Below are positions 47,322 through 55,212 of a stretch of 64,000 bases of DNA, piece by piece; the first letter of the stretch is position 1, and every line of letters begins with the position of its first letter. The position numbers and the translations under genes are program-made. The stretch lies in the NCBI GenBank assembly GCA_037015955.1, contig CP143548.1, forward strand, positions 830,001 through 894,000. Direction: 5' to 3'. Source of the DNA: Lachnospiraceae bacterium JLR.KK008 (GTDB taxonomy: Bacteria > Bacillota > Clostridia > Lachnospirales > Lachnospiraceae). The notes below the pieces were generated by a model. It ran no database searches. It worked only from the letters and a program-made list of their open reading frames with translations, and was not told where the DNA came from.

Positions 47322-47408
47322 AATGTCTCCTATTAGGAACGCTGTAATATCAAGGCTTTTCGGAGCCTACACCCACAAAAAAATATAATCAGAGCTATCA
47401 CATTACGC

Positions 47409-47447
47409 AAAAAGCCGTCCGGCAAGAAAAAACGGGCGGCTTTTTTG
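47409..47447 (+). terminator. Strong hairpin near the left end of the element
   Basis: AAAAGCCGTCC/GGGCGGCTTTT with T run. It separates parB from the host promoter. Confidence 0.8.
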
Positions 47448-47539
47448 CGTGGATAGCCGGGAAGGAGGCGAAAAAATAGTAACAAAGTTTTAGCACAAGA
47501 TTTGTGCAACATTCACGAAATTAAAAAAGGAGGTAACGA

Positions 47540-49072
47540 ATGGCAGACGAAAAACTGAACACCACCCCGGCAGAAAATCCCCAGCCCAGCCTGTTTGATA
47601 CGGGCCCGGCGGAGATTCCTGCCCCGGAGGTCAAGCCCACCGAGCAGACTGCCCCGGAGCCCCCGGCCCCGGAGAAAAAGGACGCGCCCGAGCAGGCCGC
47701 CGGGGAACCGCCCGCGCAGGAGGCCCCGGCTGGGGCTCCCGGCGATGTGGTGGTATCCGCTGACCAGATCGAAAAGCTCATGGCGGAGAAACGGGCGGCG
47801 GAACGTGCGGAGGTGGAAAAGAACGAACCGCCCGAGCCGGAACAGCCGCCTGCTCCCGGCCCGTCTGAAAAGCCCGGCAAGGAGACGAAAGCCGCCAGGG
47901 GTAAGGCCGCCAAAGAAAAAGCGCCCGCCCCGGAGGAACAGCCCAAGGGCAGGCGTGGCCGCAAGCCCAAGGAAGAAAAAGCGGGGCCCGGCACTCCGGG
48001 AGGGACGGGGGCCCGCAGGGGCCGCCCACCCAAGGATGGCAAGGCGGCCCCCGACAAGCCCCCGTCCCCACCTCGAGACAAAATGTCCCAAAGCAAGGGG
48101 ACAAAAGGGGCAAAGGCCGCCACGGTAAAGGAGGAGGCTCCCGCCGCTCCCCCGCCTGCGCCGGAACAGCCGCCCGAGCCCCGTGACGCGACCCGCGCCG
48201 AAAAGGAGGAGATTGTCTATCTCAACCTTTCGGAGCTGTTCCCGTTCAAAGACCATCCCTTTGGTGTCCGTGACGATGCGGAAATGAAAGGTCTGGTGGA
48301 GTCCGTCAAGGACAACGGCGTACACCAGCCCGCGCTGGTGCGTCCCCGTGAGGGCGGCGGCTATGAAATCATCGCGGGCCACCGCCGCCAGCGGGCCAGT
48401 GAGCTGGCCGGGTTTGCAAATATGCCCTGTATCGTCCGCAACATGACGGACGATGAGGCAGTCCTGGCGATGACGGATGACAACCTGCGCCACCGGGAAA
48501 AGATTTTGCCGATGGAAAAGGCGCAGTCGCTGAAAATGCAGGTGGAGGCCATCAGCCACCAGGGGACGCGGCTGGAGGGCGTGGCCGCCGGGGACGTTGG
48601 CAAACGCTCCACGGAAATCGTGGGGGAACGCAACGGCATGAATTACAAGCAGGTGCAGCGGTATATCCGGCTGACCGAGCTTGTGCCGGAGCTCCAGTCT
48701 ATGGTGAACGAGAAAAAGCTGTCCTTTACCCCCGCCGTGGAGATCTCGTTCATCAAGCCCAAAAACCAGAGGTTTATCGCCGTTTCCATTGAGGGCGAGC
48801 AGTCCTCCCCCTCGCTGTCCCAGGCCCAGGAGCTCCGCAAGCTGGATAAGGACGGGAAACTGAACGGCGATGTGATTGACGGCATTTTGAGCCGTGAGAA
48901 AAAGGAGGTAGACAAAGTGATTATTTCCGCCGCAGAGCTGGGGAAGTATTTTGGCAAAGATGCCACGCCCCGGGAAATGAAAGACCAGATTATGTCCCTG
49001 CTGGACGCATGGAAAGAGAAACAGCCCCCGGAGCGCACCGCCCCGGAGAAAAAGACCGACCGCGAGAAGTAA
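47540..49072 (+). CDS. parB: ParB/Spo0J-family partition protein
   Basis: 510 aa, ribosome binding site AAAGGAGGTAACG. The first 210 residues are Pro/Ala/Lys/Glu-rich and probably disordered. The ParB nuclease-like/CTP domain follows from about 223: LNLSELFPFKDHPF, GVHQPALVRP, EIIAGHRRQRASELAG, DDNLRHREKI, then the HTH region NYKQVQRYIRL. There is no parA upstream, where related elements usually carry one; the element starts only 218 bp before this gene. A GGGACA/TGTCCC-type palindrome lies within the linker (48073-48093). Confidence 0.88.
   Translation: MADEKLNTTPAENPQPSLFDTGPAEIPAPEVKPTEQTAPEPPAPEKKDAPEQAAGEPPAQEAPAGAPGDVVVSADQIEKLMAEKRAAERAEVEKNEPPEPEQPPAPGPSEKPGKETKAARGKAAKEKAPAPEEQPKGRRGRKPKEEKAGPGTPGGTGARRGRPPKDGKAAPDKPPSPPRDKMSQSKGTKGAKAATVKEEAPAAPPPAPEQPPEPRDATRAEKEEIVYLNLSELFPFKDHPFGVRDDAEMKGLVESVKDNGVHQPALVRPREGGGYEIIAGHRRQRASELAGFANMPCIVRNMTDDEAVLAMTDDNLRHREKILPMEKAQSLKMQVEAISHQGTRLEGVAAGDVGKRSTEIVGERNGMNYKQVQRYIRLTELVPELQSMVNEKKLSFTPAVEISFIKPKNQRFIAVSIEGEQSSPSLSQAQELRKLDKDGKLNGDVIDGILSREKKEVDKVIISAAELGKYFGKDATPREMKDQIMSLLDAWKEKQPPERTAPEKKTDREK
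48073..48093. repeat. Palindrome family member inside parB
   Basis: GAGACAAAATGTCCCAAAG. Lies in the disordered-linker coding part of parB. Confidence 0.75.
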
Positions 49073-49097
49073 GCCTTGAGACATTTTGTCCCAAGGC
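49073..49097 (+). terminator. Palindrome family member acting as terminator after parB
   Basis: GCCTTGAGACA/TGTCCCAAGGC directly at the parB stop, followed by a T-rich run. This copy has full terminator form. Confidence 0.8.
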
Positions 49098-49150
49098 TTT
49101 TCTTTTTCCCCGGCCCCATCCCCGCGCCTTGCATGGCGTTCTTTTAGAGA

Positions 49151-49319
49151 GGGGCTCTGGTGGTAATATCCCCCGTCGCCGCCTACTACTGAGCACAGCC
49201 GGGAGTGGGCAGTCAAGGGTGCGTAGCACCGCCGCCTGCGGCGGCCTGCCCTTGACGGCCCGCCCCGGCTGTGCCACCCCTCCCGGCGCGGCGGGGGATA
49301 TATCCTCCAGAGCCGCCCC
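49151..49319. other. Long nested inverted repeat between parB and next gene
   Basis: The outer arms pair 49151-49183 with 49285-49319 (CTCTGG and ATATCCCCCG blocks match). An inner stem of about 25 bp pairs 49194-49219 (CACAGCC to CAAGGG) with 49249-49273 (CCCTTGAC to GGCTGTG). Two small hairpins cap it (GGTGC/GCACC and GCCGCC/GGCGGC). A further hairpin with CTTTCCCAT/ATGGGAAAG follows at 49320-49339. Nothing codes here. Candidate origin of transfer, replication origin or structured RNA. Confidence 0.75.
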
Positions 49320-49392
49320 CTTTCCCATGAATGGGAAAGGGCGGGGGGATTGGGTTGAACGACAACTATTAAAATATCGGAGGTAAACGACT

Positions 49393-49734
49393 ATGAAACG
49401 ACCCCTTGCGTACATCACCGCCGCATGGTACGGCGGCGACAGCGAAAACGCGGAGCTGGCCGCGCAGTATTGCCGGGCGGTTTACGATGCGGGCTTTGCC
49501 CCTATCTGCCCGGCGCTTTTCCTGCCCCTGTTCCTCAATGACGCGGTTCCCGAGGAGCACAAGAGCAGCATCGACATTGGCCGCGACCTGCTCCGGCGTT
49601 CCCGGGTGCTGGTGGTCTGCGGGCACACCGTCACCGAGTCCATGAAGAACGACATCGCCGTGGCCCAGCGGCTGGGCATCACCGCCACCACGCTGGAGGG
49701 CATCCTGACCGTCAAGGGCCAGGGCCGCCGCTGA
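49393..49734 (+). CDS. DUF7768/DUF4406-like element protein
   Basis: 113 aa, start after ATCGGAGGTAAACG. Layout MKRPLAYITAAWYGG, AGFAPICPALFLPLFL, VLVVCGHTVTESMKND and AVAQRLGI resembles small nucleoside-2-deoxyribosyltransferase-like proteins common in conjugative elements of Clostridia. Possible nucleotide-binding fold; role unknown. Confidence 0.65.
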   Translation: MKRPLAYITAAWYGGDSENAELAAQYCRAVYDAGFAPICPALFLPLFLNDAVPEEHKSSIDIGRDLLRRSRVLVVCGHTVTESMKNDIAVAQRLGITATTLEGILTVKGQGRR

Positions 49735-49735
49735 C

Positions 49736-50114
49736 GTGGCCGCGTTGTTCGAGGCGTACATCGCCAACCTGGGGAAATACAACGAAGGCGAGCTGGTAGG
49801 GAAAACGCTGACATTCCCCACCAGCCCCCAGGAGGTGCAGGCGCTTTTGAAAGACATCGGCGTGGACGGCATACGGTATGAGGAATTTTTCATCACCAGC
49901 TTTGACGGCGATGTGCTGGGGCTCTATGACCACCTGGGCGAATATGAAAATCTGGACGAGCTGAACCACCTGGCCTGCCTGCTCTCGGAGCTCCCCCAAA
50001 GTGAGCTTGAAAAATTCGAGGCGGCCCTCCATATCGGGGCGCATACCTCCAGCGTGGAGGACATTATCAACCTGGCCCAAAGTCTGGACAGTTTTGAATT
50101 TTACCCGGATATTG
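49736..50114 (+). pseudogene. ardA: ArdA antirestriction gene, cut by IS21 copy 2
   Basis: Starts at GTG 49736, one base after the previous stop. Product begins LFEAYIANLGKYNEGELVG and continues VDGIRYEEFFITSFDGD and LYDHLGEYENLDELNHLA, typical of the DNA-mimic ArdA, and runs 126 residues to the IS edge at FEFYPDI. The rest (about 40 residues) is not found beyond the IS, so the IS did not simply insert but joined to a deletion or rearrangement. Confidence 0.85.
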
Positions 50115-50306
50115 TGAATATTATCCTCCTTGGGAGCCACCAGTTTCCCGCTTGAGAGCCATCCGGAATGGATATTTTCCACCTTCAGAGCCACCACAAC
50201 ATATTGTGCTGCCATGTATATTTGATTTTATTATGGATCTCCTTATAGTTATTTCTGGAGAACTGCAAATGCAGTATCACCAAATAATCTATAAGGAGGT
50301 CTTTTT

Positions 50307-51863
50307 ATGTTTAAGAAGACAAAAGTCAGAAGCATTCTCGAACTTCTGGGAAAAAATCTAAGCGCAAGGGAGGTATCAAAAGTTTTAGGTGTATCCAGAA
50401 ACACCGTCGCCGAAGTTCAGGCATTGTTTTTACAGTCAGGCAGATCGTGGGATGATATTTCTGAATGGGATGACGACAGACTCTATGGACTGTTTTATCC
50501 GGATAAGTTTAAATATAAGCCCAGATATGCACCGGTTGATTATTCTTACGTCCATAAGGAATTAAAGAAGACAGGCGTCACAGAGAAGCTCCTTTGGGAA
50601 GAATACTGTGCCAGATGTGAGAAAGACGGGGCACGTGCATGTTCTTATATAACATTTGCTAAAAATTATAAGAAATTTACGGCAGATAAAAACTATACGA
50701 GCCACATAGAACACAAACCCGGATTAGAGATTGAAGTTGACTGGTCCGGCCCTGCAATGAGCTATACGGAGCCGGATACCGGGGAACGTATAACAGCATA
50801 CCTGTTTGTTGCAACTATGCCCTACAGCCAGATAAGCTATGTGGAAGCCGCAGCCAGTATGGATGAAAAAGCATGGCTTTCCTGTCATGTAAACATGTTC
50901 CGGTTTTTTGGCGGGACACCGGTAAAAGTTGTCTGTGATAACTTAAAAACCGGAGTGACCTCACATCCTAAAAGAGGTGAGATCATACTAAATGAGGCGT
51001 ATCTTTCGCTTGGCGAGTATTATTCCGTAGCTATCATGCCAACAGGCGTCAAAAAGCCAAAGCAGAAAGCAAGTGTGGAAGGGAGTGTGGGTAAGATTGC
51101 CACGGCTGTTATCGCAAAACTCAGAAATGATACCTTCCCATCATTAGCCGCATTAAATGCCGGAATCCGAAAAGCGGTAAAAGAATTCAATGACAAGCCT
51201 TTCCAGAAGCGCCCCGGAAGCCGCCGGAGCATCTTTGAAACGGAAGAAAAACCATACTTGAGAGCCCTGCCGCTTATTCCCTATGAAGTCTGTGAATGGT
51301 CTTATGGGCATAAAGTCGGCAGCAACTCTCATATATGGTGGAACAAAGGTCAGTATTCCGTTCCATACAGGTATATCGGATACAAGGTGGATATCAAATT
51401 TAACAGCCATCTTGTATTTATCTATTATAACAGAACAGAGATAGCAAAGCATCCGATACTTTCCAAACATATGACAAACGGTATGCGGACAGAGCAAGCC
51501 CATCTTCCTTTGCCGCTCAAAAAAAATCTGTCAGTGGAAGATCTCTGTGACAAAGCAAGGGAAACAGGCCCCAAAACATTTGAGGTAATCCGCAGGATGT
51601 TTGACGAGGCAAAAGTGAAAGAACAACCCATGCAGACAGCAAGAGCCATACTTTCCATAGCGGATATCTATACACCGGAAGTCCTTGAAAAAGCATGTGA
51701 TAAAGCGCTCAGGCAATACCATATGCCTTATTATAAGACTATATATTCCCATGCCAGGAGCATAAACAGTGCAAAAGAACTCACAGAGTTCAAGGAAAAC
51801 AATCAGAAATTCGGAATTGTCAGAGGCGCAGATTATTACAAAAAAAGGAGAGACGACAAATGA
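50307..51863 (+). CDS. istA: IS21-family transposase IstA, copy 2
   Basis: 518 aa, residue-for-residue the same as 24512-26068, with the DDE triad in VDWSGP, VVCDNLKTG and ASVEGSVG. Intact; together with istB the copy should be able to move. Confidence 0.93.
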   Translation: MFKKTKVRSILELLGKNLSAREVSKVLGVSRNTVAEVQALFLQSGRSWDDISEWDDDRLYGLFYPDKFKYKPRYAPVDYSYVHKELKKTGVTEKLLWEEYCARCEKDGARACSYITFAKNYKKFTADKNYTSHIEHKPGLEIEVDWSGPAMSYTEPDTGERITAYLFVATMPYSQISYVEAAASMDEKAWLSCHVNMFRFFGGTPVKVVCDNLKTGVTSHPKRGEIILNEAYLSLGEYYSVAIMPTGVKKPKQKASVEGSVGKIATAVIAKLRNDTFPSLAALNAGIRKAVKEFNDKPFQKRPGSRRSIFETEEKPYLRALPLIPYEVCEWSYGHKVGSNSHIWWNKGQYSVPYRYIGYKVDIKFNSHLVFIYYNRTEIAKHPILSKHMTNGMRTEQAHLPLPLKKNLSVEDLCDKARETGPKTFEVIRRMFDEAKVKEQPMQTARAILSIADIYTPEVLEKACDKALRQYHMPYYKTIYSHARSINSAKELTEFKENNQKFGIVRGADYYKKRRDDK

Positions 51864-52627
51864 ACATTGAAATAAAAAAGAGTTTATCGGTATTAGAATT
51901 AAGCGACCTTGCAAGAATCATAGAAATGCAGGAAAAAGATATAAAACTTGTGGATCTAAGCTACGAAAAGCGTTTGGAACTGCTTCTGGAAACACTGATA
52001 CAGGAACGGGAGAACAGGCTCATAAACAGACTGATCAGGAATGCTTACTTTAAATATCCTAGCGCAAGCTTGGAATCATTGGATTACGATTCCAGACAGA
52101 TAAAAAAGTCCACGATCCTGAATCTGGCCACAATGGGATTTGTTTCCAATGCAACAAATCTTGTCATCACAGGACCGACCGGCGCTGGAAAGACTTACCT
52201 TGCATGCGCCCTTGGCGTGGAAGCGTGCAGACAAACTTACAGGGTTTTGTATATCAGGATGCCTGACCTGATGCGTAACTTTGAGAATCAGAACGACAAC
52301 CTCAGGGAGCTTACAAAATACAGGAAAAGGATCGGCAACTATCAGATCCTTATCCTTGATGAGTGGCTTAATTACAAAATTTCCGAAAAAGACGCCAAGA
52401 ACCTCTATGAGCTGTTTGAACAGCGCAGCGGGAATCATTCCACCGTCTTTGTCGGACAGTATCCTGTCGATGAATGGCATGGCAGGCTCGGCGGCGGAAC
52501 GCAGGCAGATTCCATCATGGACAGGATTATCCATAATGCCTATGAAATCCCTACAAATGAAACAAACCTGAGAAAGCTGTATGATTCAAAGAAACTGAAA
52601 AAGCTTGTTGACGAAATAGAATCATGA
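51860..52627 (+). CDS. istB: IS21-family helper ATPase IstB, copy 2
   Basis: 255 aa, same protein as 26065-26832; Walker A TGPTGAGKTYLA. Four-base overlap with istA. Confidence 0.93.
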   Translation: MNIEIKKSLSVLELSDLARIIEMQEKDIKLVDLSYEKRLELLLETLIQERENRLINRLIRNAYFKYPSASLESLDYDSRQIKKSTILNLATMGFVSNATNLVITGPTGAGKTYLACALGVEACRQTYRVLYIRMPDLMRNFENQNDNLRELTKYRKRIGNYQILILDEWLNYKISEKDAKNLYELFEQRSGNHSTVFVGQYPVDEWHGRLGGGTQADSIMDRIIHNAYEIPTNETNLRKLYDSKKLKKLVDEIES

Positions 52628-52913
52628 TCGTCTGAATAAGCTATACATGTTATTGCCTCTGTTGTATTTTGAAGCAACAGAGGCAGTACTACTATATCTT
52701 GTGTCCGGGGTGGCTCTCAAGGTGGAAACTTCCAGGTGGCTCTCAAGCGGGAAACTGGTGGCTCCCAAGGAGGATAATATTCAGTGAGCATTTAGGGCTA
52801 TAAAAAGCCGCTGTTTGCAAGGCTTTCCGGGGGCGTTTTCGGGGTAGGCCGTACTTTTACACGTCCTGCCCCGATTTCCCCAAATAGTGCTAACATTTCG
52901 AGAGGAGGCTACA

Positions 52914-53510
52914 ATGGACAAAAATCAAGGCTATGCAATCTTAAAGGCCGTCATGCTGGAAAATGGCCGGGGCTTTGCGCTGGGGGAGCACCCCACCGCT
53001 CCGTCCCCCTTTGTGACATGGGCCTGCTATGATGACGAACACGGCATACGGCAGTATGAGTGGGGGCACTATGGCAGTGACCGGGCCGCGCTGGAGCAGG
53101 ACTTGCTGGAACGGGTGGAAAGCTACCAGGAGCAGTTTTCCGTCAAGGTGGCGCAGGTGGAGGCCCCCGGCCTTTACAAGTATTATTCCACCCAGCGGCC
53201 CGTGGACATCGGCACGTTCCCCAAGCCTGCGGGCAACGCGCCGGATGAGATCGTCAACTACGATAAGCGCATACCCGTGGAGGGCGGCGCGTTCATGGCG
53301 TGGGGGCATCTGACCTACACAAAACCGCTGACCGAAAAGCAGGCGGCGGACTATGAGCTCCGGCCCGCCCCGGAGGTTTCCGGCCTGCTGCGTGAGGGCG
53401 GCAGGCCCCGCCCGATTGCCGAACAAATGAAAGAGGCCCAAAAACTGGCCGGGGAACGGCAGGCCCCCTCTGCGCCCAAACGGGACGCGCCCGACCGGGG
53501 CGGCAGGTAG
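52914..53510 (+). CDS. Element-borne hypothetical protein
   Basis: 198 aa from ATG 52914, after GAGAGGAGG. Contains GYAILKAVMLENGRGFALG near the start, YYSTQRPVDIGTFP, NYDKRIPVEGGAFMAWGHL and KQAADYELRPA. A charged Pro-rich tail ends the protein. The pattern recurs in GC-rich conjugative elements, but I cannot name its function. Just upstream of mobC, with 2 bp between. Confidence 0.65.
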   Translation: MDKNQGYAILKAVMLENGRGFALGEHPTAPSPFVTWACYDDEHGIRQYEWGHYGSDRAALEQDLLERVESYQEQFSVKVAQVEAPGLYKYYSTQRPVDIGTFPKPAGNAPDEIVNYDKRIPVEGGAFMAWGHLTYTKPLTEKQAADYELRPAPEVSGLLREGGRPRPIAEQMKEAQKLAGERQAPSAPKRDAPDRGGR

Positions 53511-53512
53511 CC

Positions 53513-53863
53513 GTGGCCGGGAAAAAGCGCCGCCGCCCCATCCATCTTCATGTGATGGTGTCCGAGGCGGAGCAGGCGCTTATCCAGGAACGCATGGCCC
53601 AGGCGGGCATCCGCAACATGGGGGCCTATATGCGCCGGATGGCCCTGTGCGGCTATGTGCTCCAGGTTGACCTTGCTCCCGTCCGGGAGCTGGTATCCCT
53701 CCAGCGGCGGTGCTCAAACAACCTCAATCAAGTGGCTATCCATGCCAACACCTACGGGGGCATCTACCCCGAGGAAATCAAGGCTCTGCAACGGGACTAC
53801 TCCGACCTGTGGGGCCCTCTGTCTGATTTGCTGAAACAGCTCTCCGCGCTGGTGGAGCTGTGA
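53513..53863 (+). CDS. mobC: MobC-type relaxosome accessory protein
   Basis: 116 aa from GTG. Basic N-terminus GKKRRRPIHLHVMVSEAE, ribbon-helix-helix-like segment (QALIQERMAQAGIRNMGAYM) and the MobC-domain stretch QRRCSNNLNQVAIHANTYGG. MobC proteins bind the origin of transfer and help the relaxase open the DNA. In related elements the relaxase follows directly; here a minus-strand cargo gene intervenes. Confidence 0.85.
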   Translation: MAGKKRRRPIHLHVMVSEAEQALIQERMAQAGIRNMGAYMRRMALCGYVLQVDLAPVRELVSLQRRCSNNLNQVAIHANTYGGIYPEEIKALQRDYSDLWGPLSDLLKQLSALVEL

Positions 53864-53904
53864 CTTGCTGGGGAGCGGTGTCGTGCCGCTCCCCGGCTTT
53901 TTGT

Positions 53905-53930
53905 ACTTCGGGACATTTTGTCCCAAAGGT
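53905..53930. repeat. Palindrome family member after mobC
   Basis: ACTTCGGGACA/TGTCCCAAAGGT, between mobC and the convergent cargo gene. Confidence 0.8.
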
Positions 53931-53948
53931 ATGTAAGATATATATTTG

Positions 53949-55085
53949 TCAGTTGTCAGATGGCAACCGCAAATCAATGTCTAAATAGTCTTTAATCATT
54001 TTGTATAGGTTAATTAACTGGACTTCGAGTTTTGCCTTATAATCATCGTAGGACATATTAAATTGACTTTCAACAAGACCACAAAACGGAAGTGAAAGAT
54101 CAATTTTTTCTTCATTTATAAGAGAAACACCGTTTTTATCCGTTAGGCCAAAATGCATCATACAATTTCTGAAATTTGTTTTCCTAAGATTATCGGCATT
54201 GGTAAAATCAATATTGCGGAGCATATTAGTTAATTTTGCATCATTTACGGCACTTGAATTTTCAAGGCAAAATTTCATTAAGCCGTCCAATCGCAATAAC
54301 GCATAATGATAAGTGATGTATTCAAACCTAACCAAAAGTCCAGTTTCACGGATAATTGCTACCTTTAGCGCGTACAAAATGAAACCAATACTTGACAGGA
54401 CGTGTAATAAAAACAGCCTTATCGTTTTATACTTTGCGTCTCTCGCACCGATACATCGGTTTGTATTAAAGTCTTGATTAAATAAGATGATATTTTGAGG
54501 AATAACATCAGAAACCACAAAATCGCTTATGCAACTAAGGGCAGAAGATATGCTCCCAATTATTCTCCCCATGTCATAGGCAAATGCTTTGACTTCTTCT
54601 CCATCAATATTTTCCCCGCTCATCGTATCGTGAGGTTTGCTTATTGCTTTCTCATCTTGAAAAACATAATAAGCATAATGTGAGTTGCTAACAATATTTC
54701 CTTGCTTGTCATAAAAAATGCCAAGATTATCATGCACATTCCAAGAACCTAATTGTGGGTAGCGCATGAGGTTAATAAAATAGTCATTTTGTAGTTCGTC
54801 TACATTTTCCACGCTTTGTAACAGCTTATTGATACTTAAATCAAAAAACTTTGCTTTTTGCCGGATTTGCTTTATTGAATATCGGCTGGAAGAGGTCAGC
54901 TCAATTTGTTGTCCTTGCTTACTTAAGTAGTCCAGTACCTCGTAGCAAAACAGTGCTGTGTATGGTGTAAGTTGTATTTGGATTTCGGGTTTAAGTTGTG
55001 TTGCAATTTTTTTCAGCAAGTCAAAATCCCGTTTTATTATCAGCAATTCAGCCATCTGAATGGCAGAGTCAAGTTGTATTCCCAC
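53949..55085 (-). CDS. Cargo protein with HEPN-like RNxxxH motif
   Basis: 378 aa from GTG 55085, eight bases after AGGAGG. All-helical character with no signal peptide. Near the C-terminus RNCMMH (residues 306-311) fits the RNxxxH catalytic motif of HEPN RNases, in a helical context (NNLRKTNF before and FGLTDKNG after). The DNA is strikingly AT-rich against the GC-rich mobC and relaxase around it, on the opposite strand and with its own promoter, so it is a late arrival. Family not recognised; an abortive-infection-type RNase is an inference only. Confidence 0.6.
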   Translation of the reverse strand: MGIQLDSAIQMAELLIIKRDFDLLKKIATQLKPEIQIQLTPYTALFCYEVLDYLSKQGQQIELTSSSRYSIKQIRQKAKFFDLSINKLLQSVENVDELQNDYFINLMRYPQLGSWNVHDNLGIFYDKQGNIVSNSHYAYYVFQDEKAISKPHDTMSGENIDGEEVKAFAYDMGRIIGSISSALSCISDFVVSDVIPQNIILFNQDFNTNRCIGARDAKYKTIRLFLLHVLSSIGFILYALKVAIIRETGLLVRFEYITYHYALLRLDGLMKFCLENSSAVNDAKLTNMLRNIDFTNADNLRKTNFRNCMMHFGLTDKNGVSLINEEKIDLSLPFCGLVESQFNMSYDDYKAKLEVQLINLYKMIKDYLDIDLRLPSDN

Positions 55086-55114
55086 CTATATGTCCTCCTT
55101 ACAAGATTTATTTT

Positions 55115-55143
55115 ATAATACCGCTAAAATATCGTAAGTGCAA
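55115..55143 (-). promoter_or_regulatory. Promoter of the cargo gene
   Basis: Minus strand: TTGCAC (55143-55138), 17 nt, TATTAT (55120-55115). Confidence 0.65.
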
Positions 55144-55165
55144 TCCAATTCAAGGAAAATGAAAT

Positions 55166-55190
55166 ACTTTGGGACATTTTGTCCCAAAGT
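55166..55190. repeat. Palindrome family member, perfect copy before the relaxase
   Basis: ACTTTGGGACA-N3-TGTCCCAAAGT, perfectly self-complementary. It ends 22 bp before the relaxase start and is the best copy of the family. Confidence 0.9.
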
Positions 55191-55212
55191 CCCACCGAGA
55201 GGAGGTGCTACC

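Larger units (their letters stand above)
50115..52783 (+). mobile_element. IS21-family element, copy 2
   Basis: 2669 bp, same ends, length and encoded proteins as 24320-26988. Flanks GATATTG and GTGAGCA show no target duplication. Left flank is ardA; right flank is unrelated non-coding sequence. Confidence 0.93.

Noticed and set aside
47513-49216. Minus-strand frame of 567 codons opposite parB
   Set aside because: Caused by the GC-rich, low-stop coding strand of parB; low-complexity Gly/Leu/Arg product, no ribosome binding site.
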